Shown: positions 34,569 to 44,228, counted from the stretch's first letter. The stretch is DNA of 64,000 bases from Paenibacillus sp. FSL H3-0469 (GCF_038051945.1 NZ_CP150302.1:806001-870000), one strand, 5' to 3'. Notes: generated by a model not told the origin, from the sequence alone. Translations and numbers: made by a program.

Positions 34569-35336
34569 ATGACAACAATACTGCAAGCCCAAAACGTTAC
34601 CAAAACCTTTGGCGCCAAAGGAAATAGCTATACGGCGCTGCAAAATATTAGTCTGAGCATTGAAACAGGGGAGTATGTCGGGATTATGGGCCCGTCGGGC
34701 GCGGGCAAATCAACGCTGCTGAACATTTTTTCGACCATTGATACGCCGACTTCCGGCGAGATTACGATTGACAACCAAAACATTGTCACCATGAACGAGG
34801 AGCAGCTGTCTGATTTCCGCCGGAACAAGCTTGGCTTTATTTTTCAAGACTATAATCTGCTGGATACCTTGACGGTTAAGGAGAACATCCTGCTGCCACT
34901 GGCCCTATCCAGGGTTCCCGCAGCGGAAATCGAACAACGGGTTGAGGATATTGCCGATACGTTCGGCATTCGAGAGATCCTCGATAAGTACCCCTATCAT
35001 ATTTCGGGCGGCCAGAAACAGCGGGCTGCCGCATCGCGGGCTATCGTGTCGAAGCCCAGCCTGATCCTGGCGGACGAACCAACCGGTGCCCTCGACTCCA
35101 AATCGGCGGCCGGTCTGCTGGAAAGCTTAAGCAAGCTAAATCAGCATAATCAGGCGACAATCTTGATGGTTACGCACGACGCCTATGCGGCGAGCTACTG
35201 CAAGCGGGTCATCTTCATCAACGACGGCCAGCTGTTTCAAGAGCTCCATAAGGAAGATATGACGAGACAAGTATTTTTCGGGCAGATCCTTGAGGTTTTG
35301 GCGAAGCTCGGAGGAGGTCATCATGACGCTGTTTAA
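34569..35336 (+). CDS. ABC transporter ATPase, peptide-antibiotic type (YxdL/BceA-like)
   Basis: 255 residues: Walker [11 protein letters not shown]-loop [14 protein letters not shown], signature [15 protein letters not shown], Walker [14 protein letters not shown]-loop VTHD. The [10 protein letters not shown] wording is typical of the BceA/YxdL/SalX group that works with FtsX-type permeases against bacitracin, cationic peptides and lantibiotics. It overlaps the permease gene by 14 bases. The order ATPase, permease, YxeA matches the B. subtilis yxdLM-yxeA operon. Confidence 0.9.
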   Translation: MTTILQAQNVTKTFGAKGNSYTALQNISLSIETGEYVGIMGPSGAGKSTLLNIFSTIDTPTSGEITIDNQNIVTMNEEQLSDFRRNKLGFIFQDYNLLDTLTVKENILLPLALSRVPAAEIEQRVEDIADTFGIREILDKYPYHISGGQKQRAAASRAIVSKPSLILADEPTGALDSKSAAGLLESLSKLNQHNQATILMVTHDAYAASYCKRVIFINDGQLFQELHKEDMTRQVFFGQILEVLAKLGGGHHDAV

Positions 35337-37254
35337 GCTCGCCGGGAGAAACATCCGGCAAAATATCACGAGCTATTCTCTGTATTTCGTCTCAATGGTA
35401 TTCAGCATTGTCATCTATTTTACGTTCGTATCCCTGAAATACGACAGCACCATTCAATCCGCCTCGGACAGCTCGCAGAAGATCAGCTCGGCCTTCAGCG
35501 GAGCGGCGGTCGTACTGATTATATTTGTGGCGGTGTTCATCTGGTATTCCAATTCATTTTTCATGCGCAAACGCAAAAAAGAGGTCGGGCTGTATTCGCT
35601 GCTTGGCGTCCGCAAAAAACAGATCGGCCGGATGCTGTTTTATGAAAATTTCCTGATGGGCATCCTGGCTCTGATCGCCGGGATCTTACTGGGAGCGGTG
35701 CTTAGCCGTTTTTTTGTCATGATCCTCATGAAGGTGATGGGGTACGCGGTCGTGGCGGATTTCTCCATTTCCCCGGCTGCGGTCTTGAATACGTTACTCG
35801 TGTTCATGATCATCACGCTGATCACATCGGTCCAGGGCTACCGCCTGATATACCGGTTCAAGCTGATTGAGCTGTTCAGGGCGGAGCAGGAGCATGAGAA
35901 GGAACCGCAGGCCTCCGCAGGCATTGCTGTATTATCTGTCGTCCTTATCAGCTTCGGGTACTGGCTTGCGCTGCAAAATATGATGACCTCCAAGGCGTGG
36001 GACATCTTAGGCTTCCTGTTAACTCCGCTCCTTATTATCGCTTCGGTTATTCTGGGCACCTATCTGCTGTTCAACACGTTGACAGTCAGACTGCTGAAGC
36101 TGGCCCGGAATCACAAATCAAGCTATTGGCGCGGCTTAAACCTGATTGGGACGTCCCAGCTGCTGTATCGGATGAAAGGTAACGCCCGGACGCTTACAGT
36201 CATTGCAGTACTGAGCGCAACAACGCTGACTGCGGCCGGGACGGCCTACAGCATATATTACAACACCCGGGTGAATGCGGCGCTTGCGAATCCCAACAGT
36301 TATATGTTTATTGGGGTGGACAGTACGGTGACAGAAGCAGCCAATAGGGCGGTTGCACAGGCTGAAGGACACAACCTGCTGTACCATGAATCCATCCCGT
36401 TCCTTGAGGTGGATGCCGACACCTCCGGGCTATATAAGGATCAAGGCGCAGAGGCGCAGGTGTATACCGTTATATCCAACCGCGATTTCAACCATTTGGC
36501 CAAGCTGCAGGGGAGAATTGACTCCTTAAGCCTTGAAGGCAGTGAAACGGCAGCGCTGGAACCAGCCTATCTGCAAGGCCTCTCGCCGGAGTATGCCGGT
36601 TCGTCGATCATACTGAAGAGCGTAGGGCTCCGGTCCCCCATCCAATTCAAAACACTAAAAAAATACAGTGTGCTGAACCCTGGAACGGTTTACTCCACTA
36701 TTGTCGTCAGCGATGACCTGTTTGCAGAGCTTAAGCCGAAGGCCAAAGCGATGACTGCCGAAGCCTATGGTGTCACACATCAGGACAAGGCAAAAGAGCT
36801 GACACAGCGGCTGCAAGAGCTTTTACCGGAGGATGCCCGGCTTGCAAGCTATTACAGCGATTATTCAAAGGGCATGGAAGCCTCCGGGCTCCTGATGTTC
36901 ATGGGCGGATTCCTTGGCCTTGTGTTTCTAGCCGCAACAGGCAGCATCATCTACTTCAAGCAGCTGACGGAAGCGGGCAGCGACAAAGCGCGTTATGTGA
37001 TTCTGCATAAGATCGGCGTGACCAGGCAGGAAATCCGCAAATCCGTTGCCAAACAGGTGCTAATCGTTTTTGCCCTGCCGCTTGCTTTCGGAATCGCTCA
37101 TTGCGCAGTCGCGCTGTCCGCTCTGTCAAAGCTGTTGATGGCCAATCTGACCGTGCCTGTCATGATCTGCATGGGGATCTATGGAGGCATCTACCTGATC
37201 TATTACTTCTTGACCGTGCACGCGTACTGCAAAATCGTTACCCATACAACCTAA
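35323..37254 (+). CDS. ABC transporter permease with large extracytoplasmic domain (YxdM/BceB-like)
   Basis: 643 residues with ten predicted helices in the Bce-type 1+3+2+... pattern, FtsX-type domains (near 55-230 and the last 110 residues) and a large extracellular domain between about 310 and 520. ATG 35323 follows CGGAGGAGG and begins [14 protein letters not shown], the standard opening of this family. Such permeases both sense and remove cell-wall-active peptides and signal to a partner histidine kinase. The kinase pair is at the end of this operon. Confidence 0.9.
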   Translation: MTLFKLAGRNIRQNITSYSLYFVSMVFSIVIYFTFVSLKYDSTIQSASDSSQKISSAFSGAAVVLIIFVAVFIWYSNSFFMRKRKKEVGLYSLLGVRKKQIGRMLFYENFLMGILALIAGILLGAVLSRFFVMILMKVMGYAVVADFSISPAAVLNTLLVFMIITLITSVQGYRLIYRFKLIELFRAEQEHEKEPQASAGIAVLSVVLISFGYWLALQNMMTSKAWDILGFLLTPLLIIASVILGTYLLFNTLTVRLLKLARNHKSSYWRGLNLIGTSQLLYRMKGNARTLTVIAVLSATTLTAAGTAYSIYYNTRVNAALANPNSYMFIGVDSTVTEAANRAVAQAEGHNLLYHESIPFLEVDADTSGLYKDQGAEAQVYTVISNRDFNHLAKLQGRIDSLSLEGSETAALEPAYLQGLSPEYAGSSIILKSVGLRSPIQFKTLKKYSVLNPGTVYSTIVVSDDLFAELKPKAKAMTAEAYGVTHQDKAKELTQRLQELLPEDARLASYYSDYSKGMEASGLLMFMGGFLGLVFLAATGSIIYFKQLTEAGSDKARYVILHKIGVTRQEIRKSVAKQVLIVFALPLAFGIAHCAVALSALSKLLMANLTVPVMICMGIYGGIYLIYYFLTVHAYCKIVTHTT

Positions 37255-37267
37255 GGAGTGAATGAAT

Positions 37268-37636
37268 ATGAAAAAAGGGATTATCGCTATAACGGCCGTT
37301 GTGATTGTTCTGGCCGGGCTGGTCGTATTCCTCCAGAACATAAATTTGAACCGGATCGGCGCACAGCCATACTACGTGCAGATTAACCAAGCGGGAAAGA
37401 AGATTGAGGAGACATTAAGCAGCGGGCAGAAGTATGTTTCCTACGAATACACCCAGCAGGGCTACGATTCTAAAGGCAAAGAAAGGCTGCTGGTCTTCAC
37501 CGCTGCGAAAGAGCTGCGCAAGGATGCTTACCTTCGCATCTATGTGAAAAACAATGACGTCAGCTCCTATCAGGAAGTACAGGGCGGAGAGCTGCCCGAA
37601 CCAGCGAAGCAAAAGCTTGAGAGTGCCCAAAAATAA
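37268..37636 (+). CDS. yxeA: YxeA-family (DUF1093) secreted or membrane-tethered protein
   Basis: 122 residues. An N-terminal hydrophobic helix (GIIAITAVVIVLAGLVVFL) is a signal or anchor, followed by a small OB-like beta domain with PYYVQINQAGK and VSYEYTQQGYDSKGKERLLVF, as in YxeA. ATG 37268 is preferred to the one two codons earlier, which is only three bases from AAGGAG. YxeA is co-transcribed with the YxdLM transporter in B. subtilis and its role is unknown. Its presence here supports the Yxd-type assignment. Confidence 0.87.
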   Translation: MKKGIIAITAVVIVLAGLVVFLQNINLNRIGAQPYYVQINQAGKKIEETLSSGQKYVSYEYTQQGYDSKGKERLLVFTAAKELRKDAYLRIYVKNNDVSSYQEVQGGELPEPAKQKLESAQK

Positions 37637-37658
37637 CAGTTACCGGGGAGAGAATCCA

Positions 37659-39857
37659 ATGTATCCAAAAATAATTAGATCTGTATTTCAGAAAACGCTG
37701 GTTTACTCGCTGGCGGTTGCACTGGCTGCCTGTCCGGCGGGCGGAGCGGTCCAGGCGTCTGCACAACCTGCTGCCGCATTAACGGAAAGTGCCGCAAGGG
37801 CGCAAGCGCAGGCCCAGGTCCAGTACCGGATCAATGCAAGGCTGGATGAGAAGAATATGCGTATTCAAGGTAGCGAGACGGTCACTTACAGGAACGATTC
37901 CCCTGATACGCTGGGGGAGCTGGTCTTCCATACGTATGCCGACGCCAACCGGTCCAAGGCCACGCAAAACTCGATGTTTGAGCAGGATAACGAAGAGATC
38001 GGCAAGGATAACCCGCAGAAGAAGCCGGAAGACTTTCTTGGCGGCATCGACATCCGGAGTATTACAGCGGAAGGGCAAGCCTTGTCCTTTACGAACAGCC
38101 ATCAGGCGTTGAGGGTGAGCTTGCAGCAGGCGCTTAAGCCAGGGGAGACGCTTACGCTCGATGTGAACTTTGAAGTAAAGATCCCTTACGGCATGCAGCG
38201 CCTGTCCTATTACAAAGACATCATCAACGGCGCACATTGGTTCCCTGTCATGTCGGTGTACGACGGTGAGCAGCATGCGTGGAACACGAAGCCGTACAGC
38301 ACGTCCTTCGAGAGCGATTATTACGATTCATCGGATTTCGAGGTGCATTTTAACGTGCCGGAAGCCTATCAAGTACTGATGCCGGGCCACTTAACGACAG
38401 AAGCCGATCTGAAGGAAACGGGCCGTAAAGTGATAACCGCCGTAGCCGGGAATACGAGAGAGCTTGTCTTTTTTGCCAGCCCGAATTATAAGGTGGAGCG
38501 CGTCACACGCGGCGGTCTGAGTGTAGAATACTATTATTTCGACAACATGCCGGATAAGAGCAAAATCGTTAATCAGTATATAGATACGGCGTTTAAGGCC
38601 ATTTCCTTTTTCAGTGAAAAGTACGGGAACTACCCTTACCCTGAATTCCGGATTGCTGAGTCTTATGTCGAAGGGGTGGCGGTCGAATTCTCGCGGGTCA
38701 TTCAAATGGGACTCATCCGGCAGAACAGTGATCCGGCACATGATTATGTATTCGTGCATGAAATCGCCCACCAATGGTTTCATGCCCTAATCGGCAACAA
38801 TTCCGAGACGGAATCGTTTCTGGATGAAGGATTTGCCGATTTTTCAATGGTATATTTCGCGGAAAAGCAAGGGGATGCTATCAACGGGTTCAAATCGATC
38901 CAAATGGATGATTTAACATCAATAGACAAGCCTATCGCCGCAACCAATACGGAAGTGGAGGACTTGGCGAATCCGACGTTCTACGGCAAAGGACGCCAGG
39001 CCCTCTACCAGCTCTACCGCATGGCGGGTGAGGACAAATTCGATTTGTTCATGCAGGAATATTTCAAGCGGTTCGAATATAAAAATGCGACGATTCAGGG
39101 GCTTCTTCAGACCATTCAGGATACGCTCGGTGCTGAGATGCGAAAGGAAATGGACAAGATTCTGCATGATCCGCATTATGTTCTGAAGCCGGAATATCAA
39201 TTGTCCGGGGCGGAGATTGCTGCGATCCGGCATGAGCAGTTCAAAGAGCTATACCAGTTCTCCCTGGCCCAAGTCCCTGATCTTCCGGCGGAAACGATGA
39301 GCCGCATTGAGCACAAGGCCCTGCAAGGAGAACCGCTCACCATTGTGTTAAGCGAGCCGCTAGGTGCTCTGGCTAACAAACAGCAGCAGACCTTATTAGC
39401 GCAGCTGGAGGGATCGCTAAGGATTATGAGCATCCCATACGAGGTCATTTCCAACCGGCAGATGCTCAAGCGTAAGCTGAAAAAGGAGCTTGGCTCCAGC
39501 AACCTCATCGCCATTGGCAATGCCAAAGCGAACGGACTGATTCTGGCGCTTAAGCCCGGCATTATCCAGAAATCGAAGGCCATCGGCTTCGACTGGAAAA
39601 CTAAGATGAACCTAAAAGCAGCTTCGGGCGCATACGTCATTAAGCATCCGTACAATCAGAACCGACTGCTGCTGCATTTATTCTGGACTGGTGACGCCTT
39701 GAGCCGCGATGCGTTTGAGCCCTATGCAAAGCAAATGCTTACTGCATCCAATTTCAGCAGTGATTTCTACCAGTACTACATGTTGGATCGGGCAGGCCGC
39801 ATCGTTTCAGACCAAAAGACCGGCAACCCGCTGGCGAAGGTTTTCGGCGAAGAATAA
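37659..39857 (+). CDS. Secreted M1-family metallopeptidase
   Basis: 732 residues. A signal peptide (VYSLAVALAACPAGGAVQA) sends it outside; residues 30-230 are the beta-saddle N-terminal domain; the gluzincin catalytic domain has HEIAHQWFH (first His near 367) and the third ligand Glu in DEGFADFSMVYF. The exopeptidase motif usually read as GxMEN is EGVAVEF here, so aminopeptidase activity may be altered or endoproteolytic. A C-terminal region of about 200 residues follows. It lies 22 bases after yxeA and before the response regulator, an unusual passenger in a peptide-antibiotic sensing operon. Confidence 0.85.
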   Translation: MYPKIIRSVFQKTLVYSLAVALAACPAGGAVQASAQPAAALTESAARAQAQAQVQYRINARLDEKNMRIQGSETVTYRNDSPDTLGELVFHTYADANRSKATQNSMFEQDNEEIGKDNPQKKPEDFLGGIDIRSITAEGQALSFTNSHQALRVSLQQALKPGETLTLDVNFEVKIPYGMQRLSYYKDIINGAHWFPVMSVYDGEQHAWNTKPYSTSFESDYYDSSDFEVHFNVPEAYQVLMPGHLTTEADLKETGRKVITAVAGNTRELVFFASPNYKVERVTRGGLSVEYYYFDNMPDKSKIVNQYIDTAFKAISFFSEKYGNYPYPEFRIAESYVEGVAVEFSRVIQMGLIRQNSDPAHDYVFVHEIAHQWFHALIGNNSETESFLDEGFADFSMVYFAEKQGDAINGFKSIQMDDLTSIDKPIAATNTEVEDLANPTFYGKGRQALYQLYRMAGEDKFDLFMQEYFKRFEYKNATIQGLLQTIQDTLGAEMRKEMDKILHDPHYVLKPEYQLSGAEIAAIRHEQFKELYQFSLAQVPDLPAETMSRIEHKALQGEPLTIVLSEPLGALANKQQQTLLAQLEGSLRIMSIPYEVISNRQMLKRKLKKELGSSNLIAIGNAKANGLILALKPGIIQKSKAIGFDWKTKMNLKAASGAYVIKHPYNQNRLLLHLFWTGDALSRDAFEPYAKQMLTASNFSSDFYQYYMLDRAGRIVSDQKTGNPLAKVFGEE

Positions 39858-39926
39858 CCCCAGCCCCTCTGGTCAATAAGGCTATTTCAATATATGGTTA
39901 TACTCATAGAAAGGGGGCTGAACCCA

Positions 39927-40640
39927 TTGGCGCCAAGTCAGAACATATTGATCGTGGATGACGAGGAGGATATCGTCAGGCTGCTGCAAACCGTGCTGGC
40001 CAAGGAAGGCTTCGAGCATGTCTACGCAGGCTTCACCGCCCAAGAAGGCTGGAGGCTGTTTCAGGACATGCAGCCCGACCTCGTCATTTTGGATATCATG
40101 CTTCCAGACGGCGAGGGCTATGACGTATGCCGGAGAATTCGCAGTGTTTCAAACGTGCCGATATTCTTTTTGTCGGCCAAAACCGAGGAAATTGATAAAA
40201 TACTCGGTTTTGCCATAGGCGGTGACGATTATATTACCAAACCGTTCAGCCCGAAGGAAGTGGCTTACCGGATCAAAGCCCGTTTCCGGAGAACGGAGAC
40301 TGATTTATATGAGAAGAAAACAGAACACCTGCTGAAAGCCGGCCCGTTCGAGCTTGACGAGGATAGACTGGAGCTAAAGAAAAACGGTAAAATGATTGAA
40401 CTCAAACCCAAAGAGCTGGGTCTTATCAGTTATTTACTGAAGTACCCCAACCGGATCATCAGCAAGGAAAGCCTGTATGACCAGGTGTGGGGGGAAGACT
40501 CCTTTGGTTATGACAACACTGTCATGGTGCATATCCGGCGGCTTAGGGAGAAGATCGAGGACAACCCCTCAAGCCCGCAATATCTGGTGACCGTAAAGGG
40601 GCTTGGCTATAAGCTTGCCGTGGAGGAGGCGGGACGGTGA
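39927..40640 (+). CDS. OmpR-family response regulator of the Yxd/Bce-like module
   Basis: 237 residues from TTG 39927, which has AAAGGGGG 9 bases upstream; an ATG at 39894 lacks a ribosome site. Receiver residues: DDEED at 11-15, phospho-acceptor Asp56 (VILDIMLPDGEG), Lys-Pro in YITKPFSP. The C-terminal winged helix has ELKPKELGLISYLLKYPN and MVHIRRLREKIE. It overlaps the kinase gene (GTGA). It probably activates the promoter with TGTAAGGT repeats at the head of the same operon. Confidence 0.9.
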   Translation: MAPSQNILIVDDEEDIVRLLQTVLAKEGFEHVYAGFTAQEGWRLFQDMQPDLVILDIMLPDGEGYDVCRRIRSVSNVPIFFLSAKTEEIDKILGFAIGGDDYITKPFSPKEVAYRIKARFRRTETDLYEKKTEHLLKAGPFELDEDRLELKKNGKMIELKPKELGLISYLLKYPNRIISKESLYDQVWGEDSFGYDNTVMVHIRRLREKIEDNPSSPQYLVTVKGLGYKLAVEEAGR

Positions 40641-42052
40641 AATGGCGGCTGACCGGCAGATATCTGGCTTCCGTCGTGCTTATTGTTATCCTCGTCACGT
40701 TCATCAATGCTCTGATGATCATCGGGTTATTCATATACCAGAATTCTGCGACCAACAATCCGATCCGTGAACAAGACAATTCTGCCGAGGCCCTGACCCG
40801 CTCGTTTGAACAGCAAATTGTGTTATCCGCATCGGGAATGGATATCACCGCACAGGGGAAGGATGTGCTTGAACGCAATCTGGCCTGGCTTCAGGTGCTG
40901 GACGATAACGGCAATCAGGTCTATGGCTTTCATGTGCCGCCGGAGGCCAAGACCAAATATACACCGATGGATATCGTCCAAACCTATAAGTATATGGAAA
41001 AGGAGCTGATGTCGACTGTATTTGTCGGAGAGAAGCAAGACAACGGGAAGCGTTACAGCTATTTGATCGGCTTCCAGAACCTTGATCTGGAACGGACTAT
41101 CCTTACCTATGATACCCGTAAGGTCCGATGGCTCCTTCAGATCGGATTCCTCACCGTGATTGGGGTCGACGGTATCATTGCACTTTGCATCGCTTATCTG
41201 TTCAGCAAAAGGTTAACACGGCCGCTTGCCGTGCTCGTTGACGGGATCAAACAACTGGCCCATAAGAACTACCAGGTACACTACGTAACGAAGGACATTT
41301 TCAAGGATGTGTTCCACAATGTCAACAGGCTGGCTGAAGAGCTGCGGGCTAGCGATTTGGAACGCAAACGGCTGGACCTGATGAAAGAGGAGTGGATCGC
41401 CAACATTTCGCATGATATCAAAACGCCGCTCGCTTCGATTCAAGGCTATGCGGAAATGATGCGGGACAAGGATTATGATTTTACAGCCGATGAAATGAGG
41501 GATTACGCGGAAATTATTGAACGGAAGTCACTGTATGTAAAGGATGTAATTGAAGATCTGAACCTGTCAACCCGTCTGAGAAATAAGGGGATTACGCTTA
41601 ATCTAATGACGGTAAACATGGTCAGCCTCGTCCGGAGTGCTGTCATAGACATGCTGAACGATGCCCGTTACGGCAACCGGAACATCCATTTTCAGTACAG
41701 CGATGAAGTTATCCTCAAGAAGGTTGACGACATCCTGATACGACGTGCGGTCACCAACTTAATTTATAACGCGGTAGTGCATAACGCTGAGGATGTTTTT
41801 ATTCATGTAAACGTTGAAAAGATAGGCGGCGATGCGGTCCGGATCGTTGTAGAGGATCATGGAAAAGGAATCCCGGAGGAGGAGCTGGAACGTATTTTTG
41901 ACCGGTATTTCCGTGGAACCCATACGGGGGAGCTGCATAAAGGCTCAGGCCTCGGGCTGGCTATCGCCAATGATATTGTGCAGGCCCATAATGGAGAAAT
42001 ACAGGTTAAGAGCGAGCTTCAGAGCGGAACAAGCATCGAAATCTTGCTCTAA
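40637..42052 (+). CDS. Sensor histidine kinase of the Yxd/Bce-like module
   Basis: 471 residues, GTG start overlapping the regulator stop. Two transmembrane helices (about 9-32 and 165-188) bracket an extracellular loop of about 130 residues. This is longer than in typical Bce intramembrane-sensing kinases, so it may also sense directly. HAMP, then HisKA box ANISHDIKTPLASIQGY (His near 259), N-box TNLIYNAVVHN, G1 DHGKGI, F-box IFDRYFRG and G2 GSGLGLAI follow. It ends the operon, which has a terminator at 42226. Confidence 0.88.
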   Translation: MKWRLTGRYLASVVLIVILVTFINALMIIGLFIYQNSATNNPIREQDNSAEALTRSFEQQIVLSASGMDITAQGKDVLERNLAWLQVLDDNGNQVYGFHVPPEAKTKYTPMDIVQTYKYMEKELMSTVFVGEKQDNGKRYSYLIGFQNLDLERTILTYDTRKVRWLLQIGFLTVIGVDGIIALCIAYLFSKRLTRPLAVLVDGIKQLAHKNYQVHYVTKDIFKDVFHNVNRLAEELRASDLERKRLDLMKEEWIANISHDIKTPLASIQGYAEMMRDKDYDFTADEMRDYAEIIERKSLYVKDVIEDLNLSTRLRNKGITLNLMTVNMVSLVRSAVIDMLNDARYGNRNIHFQYSDEVILKKVDDILIRRAVTNLIYNAVVHNAEDVFIHVNVEKIGGDAVRIVVEDHGKGIPEEELERIFDRYFRGTHTGELHKGSGLGLAIANDIVQAHNGEIQVKSELQSGTSIEILL

Positions 42053-42111
42053 AGAAATTCAAGGCCTACACCGAGAACATCAATGCGCGATCAGGATGGA
42101 GGGGCGAAAAC

Positions 42112-42273
42112 ATGCCTGAAGTTACGTTTTACCTGGAAGATCCTGTATCGCTTTCACAAGTTGGGCGAGCGATTGATCTAGATGATCTAGTCGCTCTCCT
42201 ATGGTTTGTAATACATAATAAGGAAGCGGGCAACGCCGTGATAAATGGCGTTGCCCGCTTTTTTATGCATTAA
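42112..42273 (+). CDS. Possible small protein, unrecognised
   Basis: 53 codons with a GGAGGGG site upstream, beginning MPEVTFYLEDPVSLSQVG. The reading frame runs through the terminator hairpin at 42226-42264, which makes a functional protein less likely. I recognise no family. It may be an eroded gene end. Confidence 0.25.
   Translation: MPEVTFYLEDPVSLSQVGRAIDLDDLVALLWFVIHNKEAGNAVINGVARFFMH
42226..42264 (+). terminator. Strong terminator after the Yxd/Bce-like operon
   Basis: A perfect 12-base stem GCGGGCAACGCC/GGCGTTGCCCGC with a 9-base loop and six Ts. Confidence 0.88.
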
Positions 42274-42302
42274 AGCAGCGTATATCTTATAGATGAGGAA
42301 GA

Positions 42303-42443
42303 GTGAGTAAGCCTCATACAGGAAGTGCAACGGAAGCAAATATCTACTTGCGAGGCGCATCTGTAAATCCGCTTGTTAATTTTGCTCCTGATATTGATTG
42401 GGAATACAATGTAATGGAGATCAACGTAAATGCAACAGCTTAG
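42303..42443 (+). pseudogene. Orphan C-terminal-like fragment beside the insertion sequence
   Basis: A 46-codon frame from GTG 42303 to TAG 42441-42443 reads like the structured C-terminal strand pair of a larger protein (TEANIYLRGASVNPLVNF, DWEYNVMEINV). It lies 38 bases from the IS200/IS605 right end. The family is not recognised. It is either a small gene or the remains of one; I lean to a remnant. Confidence 0.3.
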
Positions 42444-42480
42444 GCATCATAAAATAAAGCTATCTGAAATACCCTTAAGT

Positions 42481-42600
42481 GTGAACTACCATCCACCTAA
42501 GAGGTGGTGGCTTCTTGGTCAATGAAGCTACTGCTCCAAGTTTACCCAAGCTCAAAGGCTAGTCCCTAGCCCAATCATTGCAATATCACATGGCTAGTTT
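42481..42600 (-). ncRNA. Likely omega/reRNA scaffold at the 3' end of tnpB and right end of the IS
   Basis: In this family the guide RNA covers the end of tnpB and the right-end hairpin and reads into the flanking DNA. Here the region has two stem-loops (CTAGTCCCTAG near 42560 and CCACCTAAGAGGTGG near 42493) before the GTTCAC end. The extent is inferred from family knowledge. Confidence 0.4.
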
Positions 42601-43658
42601 CAGTAGGTTTTGAGCAGCATTTACATCCCGATCATGATGCGCGTTACATTCTGGACAAGTCCACTCTCGCAAGGCGAGATTCTTCACCTCTGCGTTCTTA
42701 TAACCGCAACAGGAGCAAAGCTGACTGCTTGCATAGTGCTTTGGGGCAATAATTAGTTCTCTGCCATACCATTGAGCCTTATATTCAAGCATCGAACGGA
42801 ACATACTCCAAGATACCTCACTAATCGCTTTTGCAAGTTTGTGATTCTGCATCATATTCTTTACACGTAAGTCTTCCATCACGATAACTTGGTTTTCGTT
42901 TATCATTTTGGCAGACGTTTTATGCAAGAAGTCTTTACGCTGATTCGCTATTTTTTCATGGTGCTTGGCAACTTTCAGCCTAGCCTTATGACGGTTATGG
43001 CTTCCCTTCTTCTTCCGCGATACATCCTTTTGCAGCTTCGCTAATCGCTTTTCAGACGTACGCAAGTATTTAGGATTGGATATGATTTCGCCATTTGAAG
43101 TAATAGCAAAGTCTTTCAGCCCAAGATCAACGCCAATCTTCGTATGCATGTTGGGCAACTGGACGATATCCGTTTCAACCAATACGGAAGCATAATACTT
43201 TCCCGTTGGTGTTTTTGAAATCGTGCATGATTTGATCAGCTCCACGAATGGGCGGTGCAGCTTGATTTTGATACCCGTTTTTAGCTTTGGAATCTTGAGA
43301 TATCCATCCTCTATAGCCACTGTTCCCTTTTGGTTATTCGTTGTGAAGCTATGATTATTCGTCTTCTTGCTCTTGAATTTAGGAAGTCCCGTTTTCTTAT
43401 CCCGAAAAAATTCTTATACGCCTTGTCTAAATTTAGTTGTGTATTCGCTAAGGCAAGGCTATCGACTTCTTTCAGCCAGTCGAATTCCTTTTTGTATTGT
43501 GCGGGTGTATTCCTCAGCATCGTTTCCGTTTGCTTGTAATGTTCAATTTTATCTGCAAGCATTCTGTTGTAGATGAAGCGAACGCATCCGAACACTTTAG
43601 CGAAGTAGTGTTGTTGCCCATGGCTTGGATAGATACGGTATTTGTAGGCTTTCAGCAA
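42586..43658 (-). pseudogene. tnpB: TnpB (IS605 OrfB) nuclease gene interrupted by a one-base frameshift
   Basis: The N-terminal part (MLKAYKYRIYPSHGQQHYF...) runs from 43658 and shifts out of frame at a run of six As at 43405-43410 (six Ts on the coding strand). With seven, the frame would continue [18 protein letters not shown] and run through to 42586. The second part holds all RuvC residues (Asp in [11 protein letters not shown], Glu in [11 protein letters not shown], Asp in [11 protein letters not shown]) and the zinc ribbon (CSCCGYK, CPEC). So one missing base separates it from an intact gene of about 357 codons. A real mutation, a sequencing error in the homopolymer or slippage-based expression are all possible. 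Confidence 0.88.
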
Positions 43659-43664
43659 TGGCGA

Positions 43665-44087
43665 TCACCCTCTCACACCTTGGTTTTCGATGTATTTTTG
43701 AATAACGTCTATTGGCGCTCCACCCGTTGTAAGCAAGCAATAGGAGCGTGACCAAAAAGCCTCTTTCCAAAGTGATTTTCGGAGGGTAGGAAACTCCTTT
43801 TTGATCAGCCTAGATGATGCACTCTTATAAGCGTTGAGAAATTTAGAAATGTCGGTATTAGGATGAGTTTTCATTAGAATATGAACGTGATCCCTGTCAT
43901 GATTCCATTCCTGCAAAGTCACATTGTAAGTAGGCTGAATGTATGCAAATATCTCTTTCAGACGTTCGGATATTGGATCTGTAATGACTTTCCTACGATA
44001 CTTGATGACTAGAATAAGGTGGAAGTGAAGAGAGAACACTGAATGGTTATTTGAGTCTAATTCCATTAATTTCACTGACCTTTCCAA
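43665..44087 (-). CDS. tnpA: TnpA Y1 transposase (IS200/IS605)
   Basis: 140 residues, complete for the family. The HUH metal motif is HFHLILVIKYR and the catalytic tyrosine is in IDVIQKYIENQG. It cuts and rejoins single-stranded DNA at the element ends. Its gene ends 6 bases before tnpB. Since tnpA is intact, the element may still move even though tnpB is split. Confidence 0.92.
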   Translation of the reverse strand: MERSVKLMELDSNNHSVFSLHFHLILVIKYRRKVITDPISERLKEIFAYIQPTYNVTLQEWNHDRDHVHILMKTHPNTDISKFLNAYKSASSRLIKKEFPTLRKSLWKEAFWSRSYCLLTTGGAPIDVIQKYIENQGVRG

Positions 44088-44228
44088 GATACGACTGAAT
44101 ACTTTGATTATAGCATCTTAGGCGGTTAGAATCCATGTAGATTAGACCGTTCCCATTCATCCCCCACTTAAAGAAGATGGGAGAATTCTGTCAACTGAGG
44201 GTTAAATACACTTTAAAGGAGAATAGTC

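Larger units (their letters stand above)
42481..44189 (-). mobile_element. IS200/IS605-family element with tnpA and split tnpB
   Basis: Both genes lie on the minus strand in the order tnpA, tnpB. The right end carries a hairpin (CCACCT/AGGTGG) and ends GTTCAC in minus-strand sense at 42481. The left end carries an imperfect hairpin around 44160-44183 (CCCAC...GTGGG-like), and the minus strand has TTGAC (complement of 44190-44194) right before it, a plausible target/TAM sequence. There is no target duplication or terminal inverted repeat, as expected. The boundaries are my estimate, good to a few bases. It lies 40 bases upstream of the membrane-protein gene at 44229. Confidence 0.82.
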
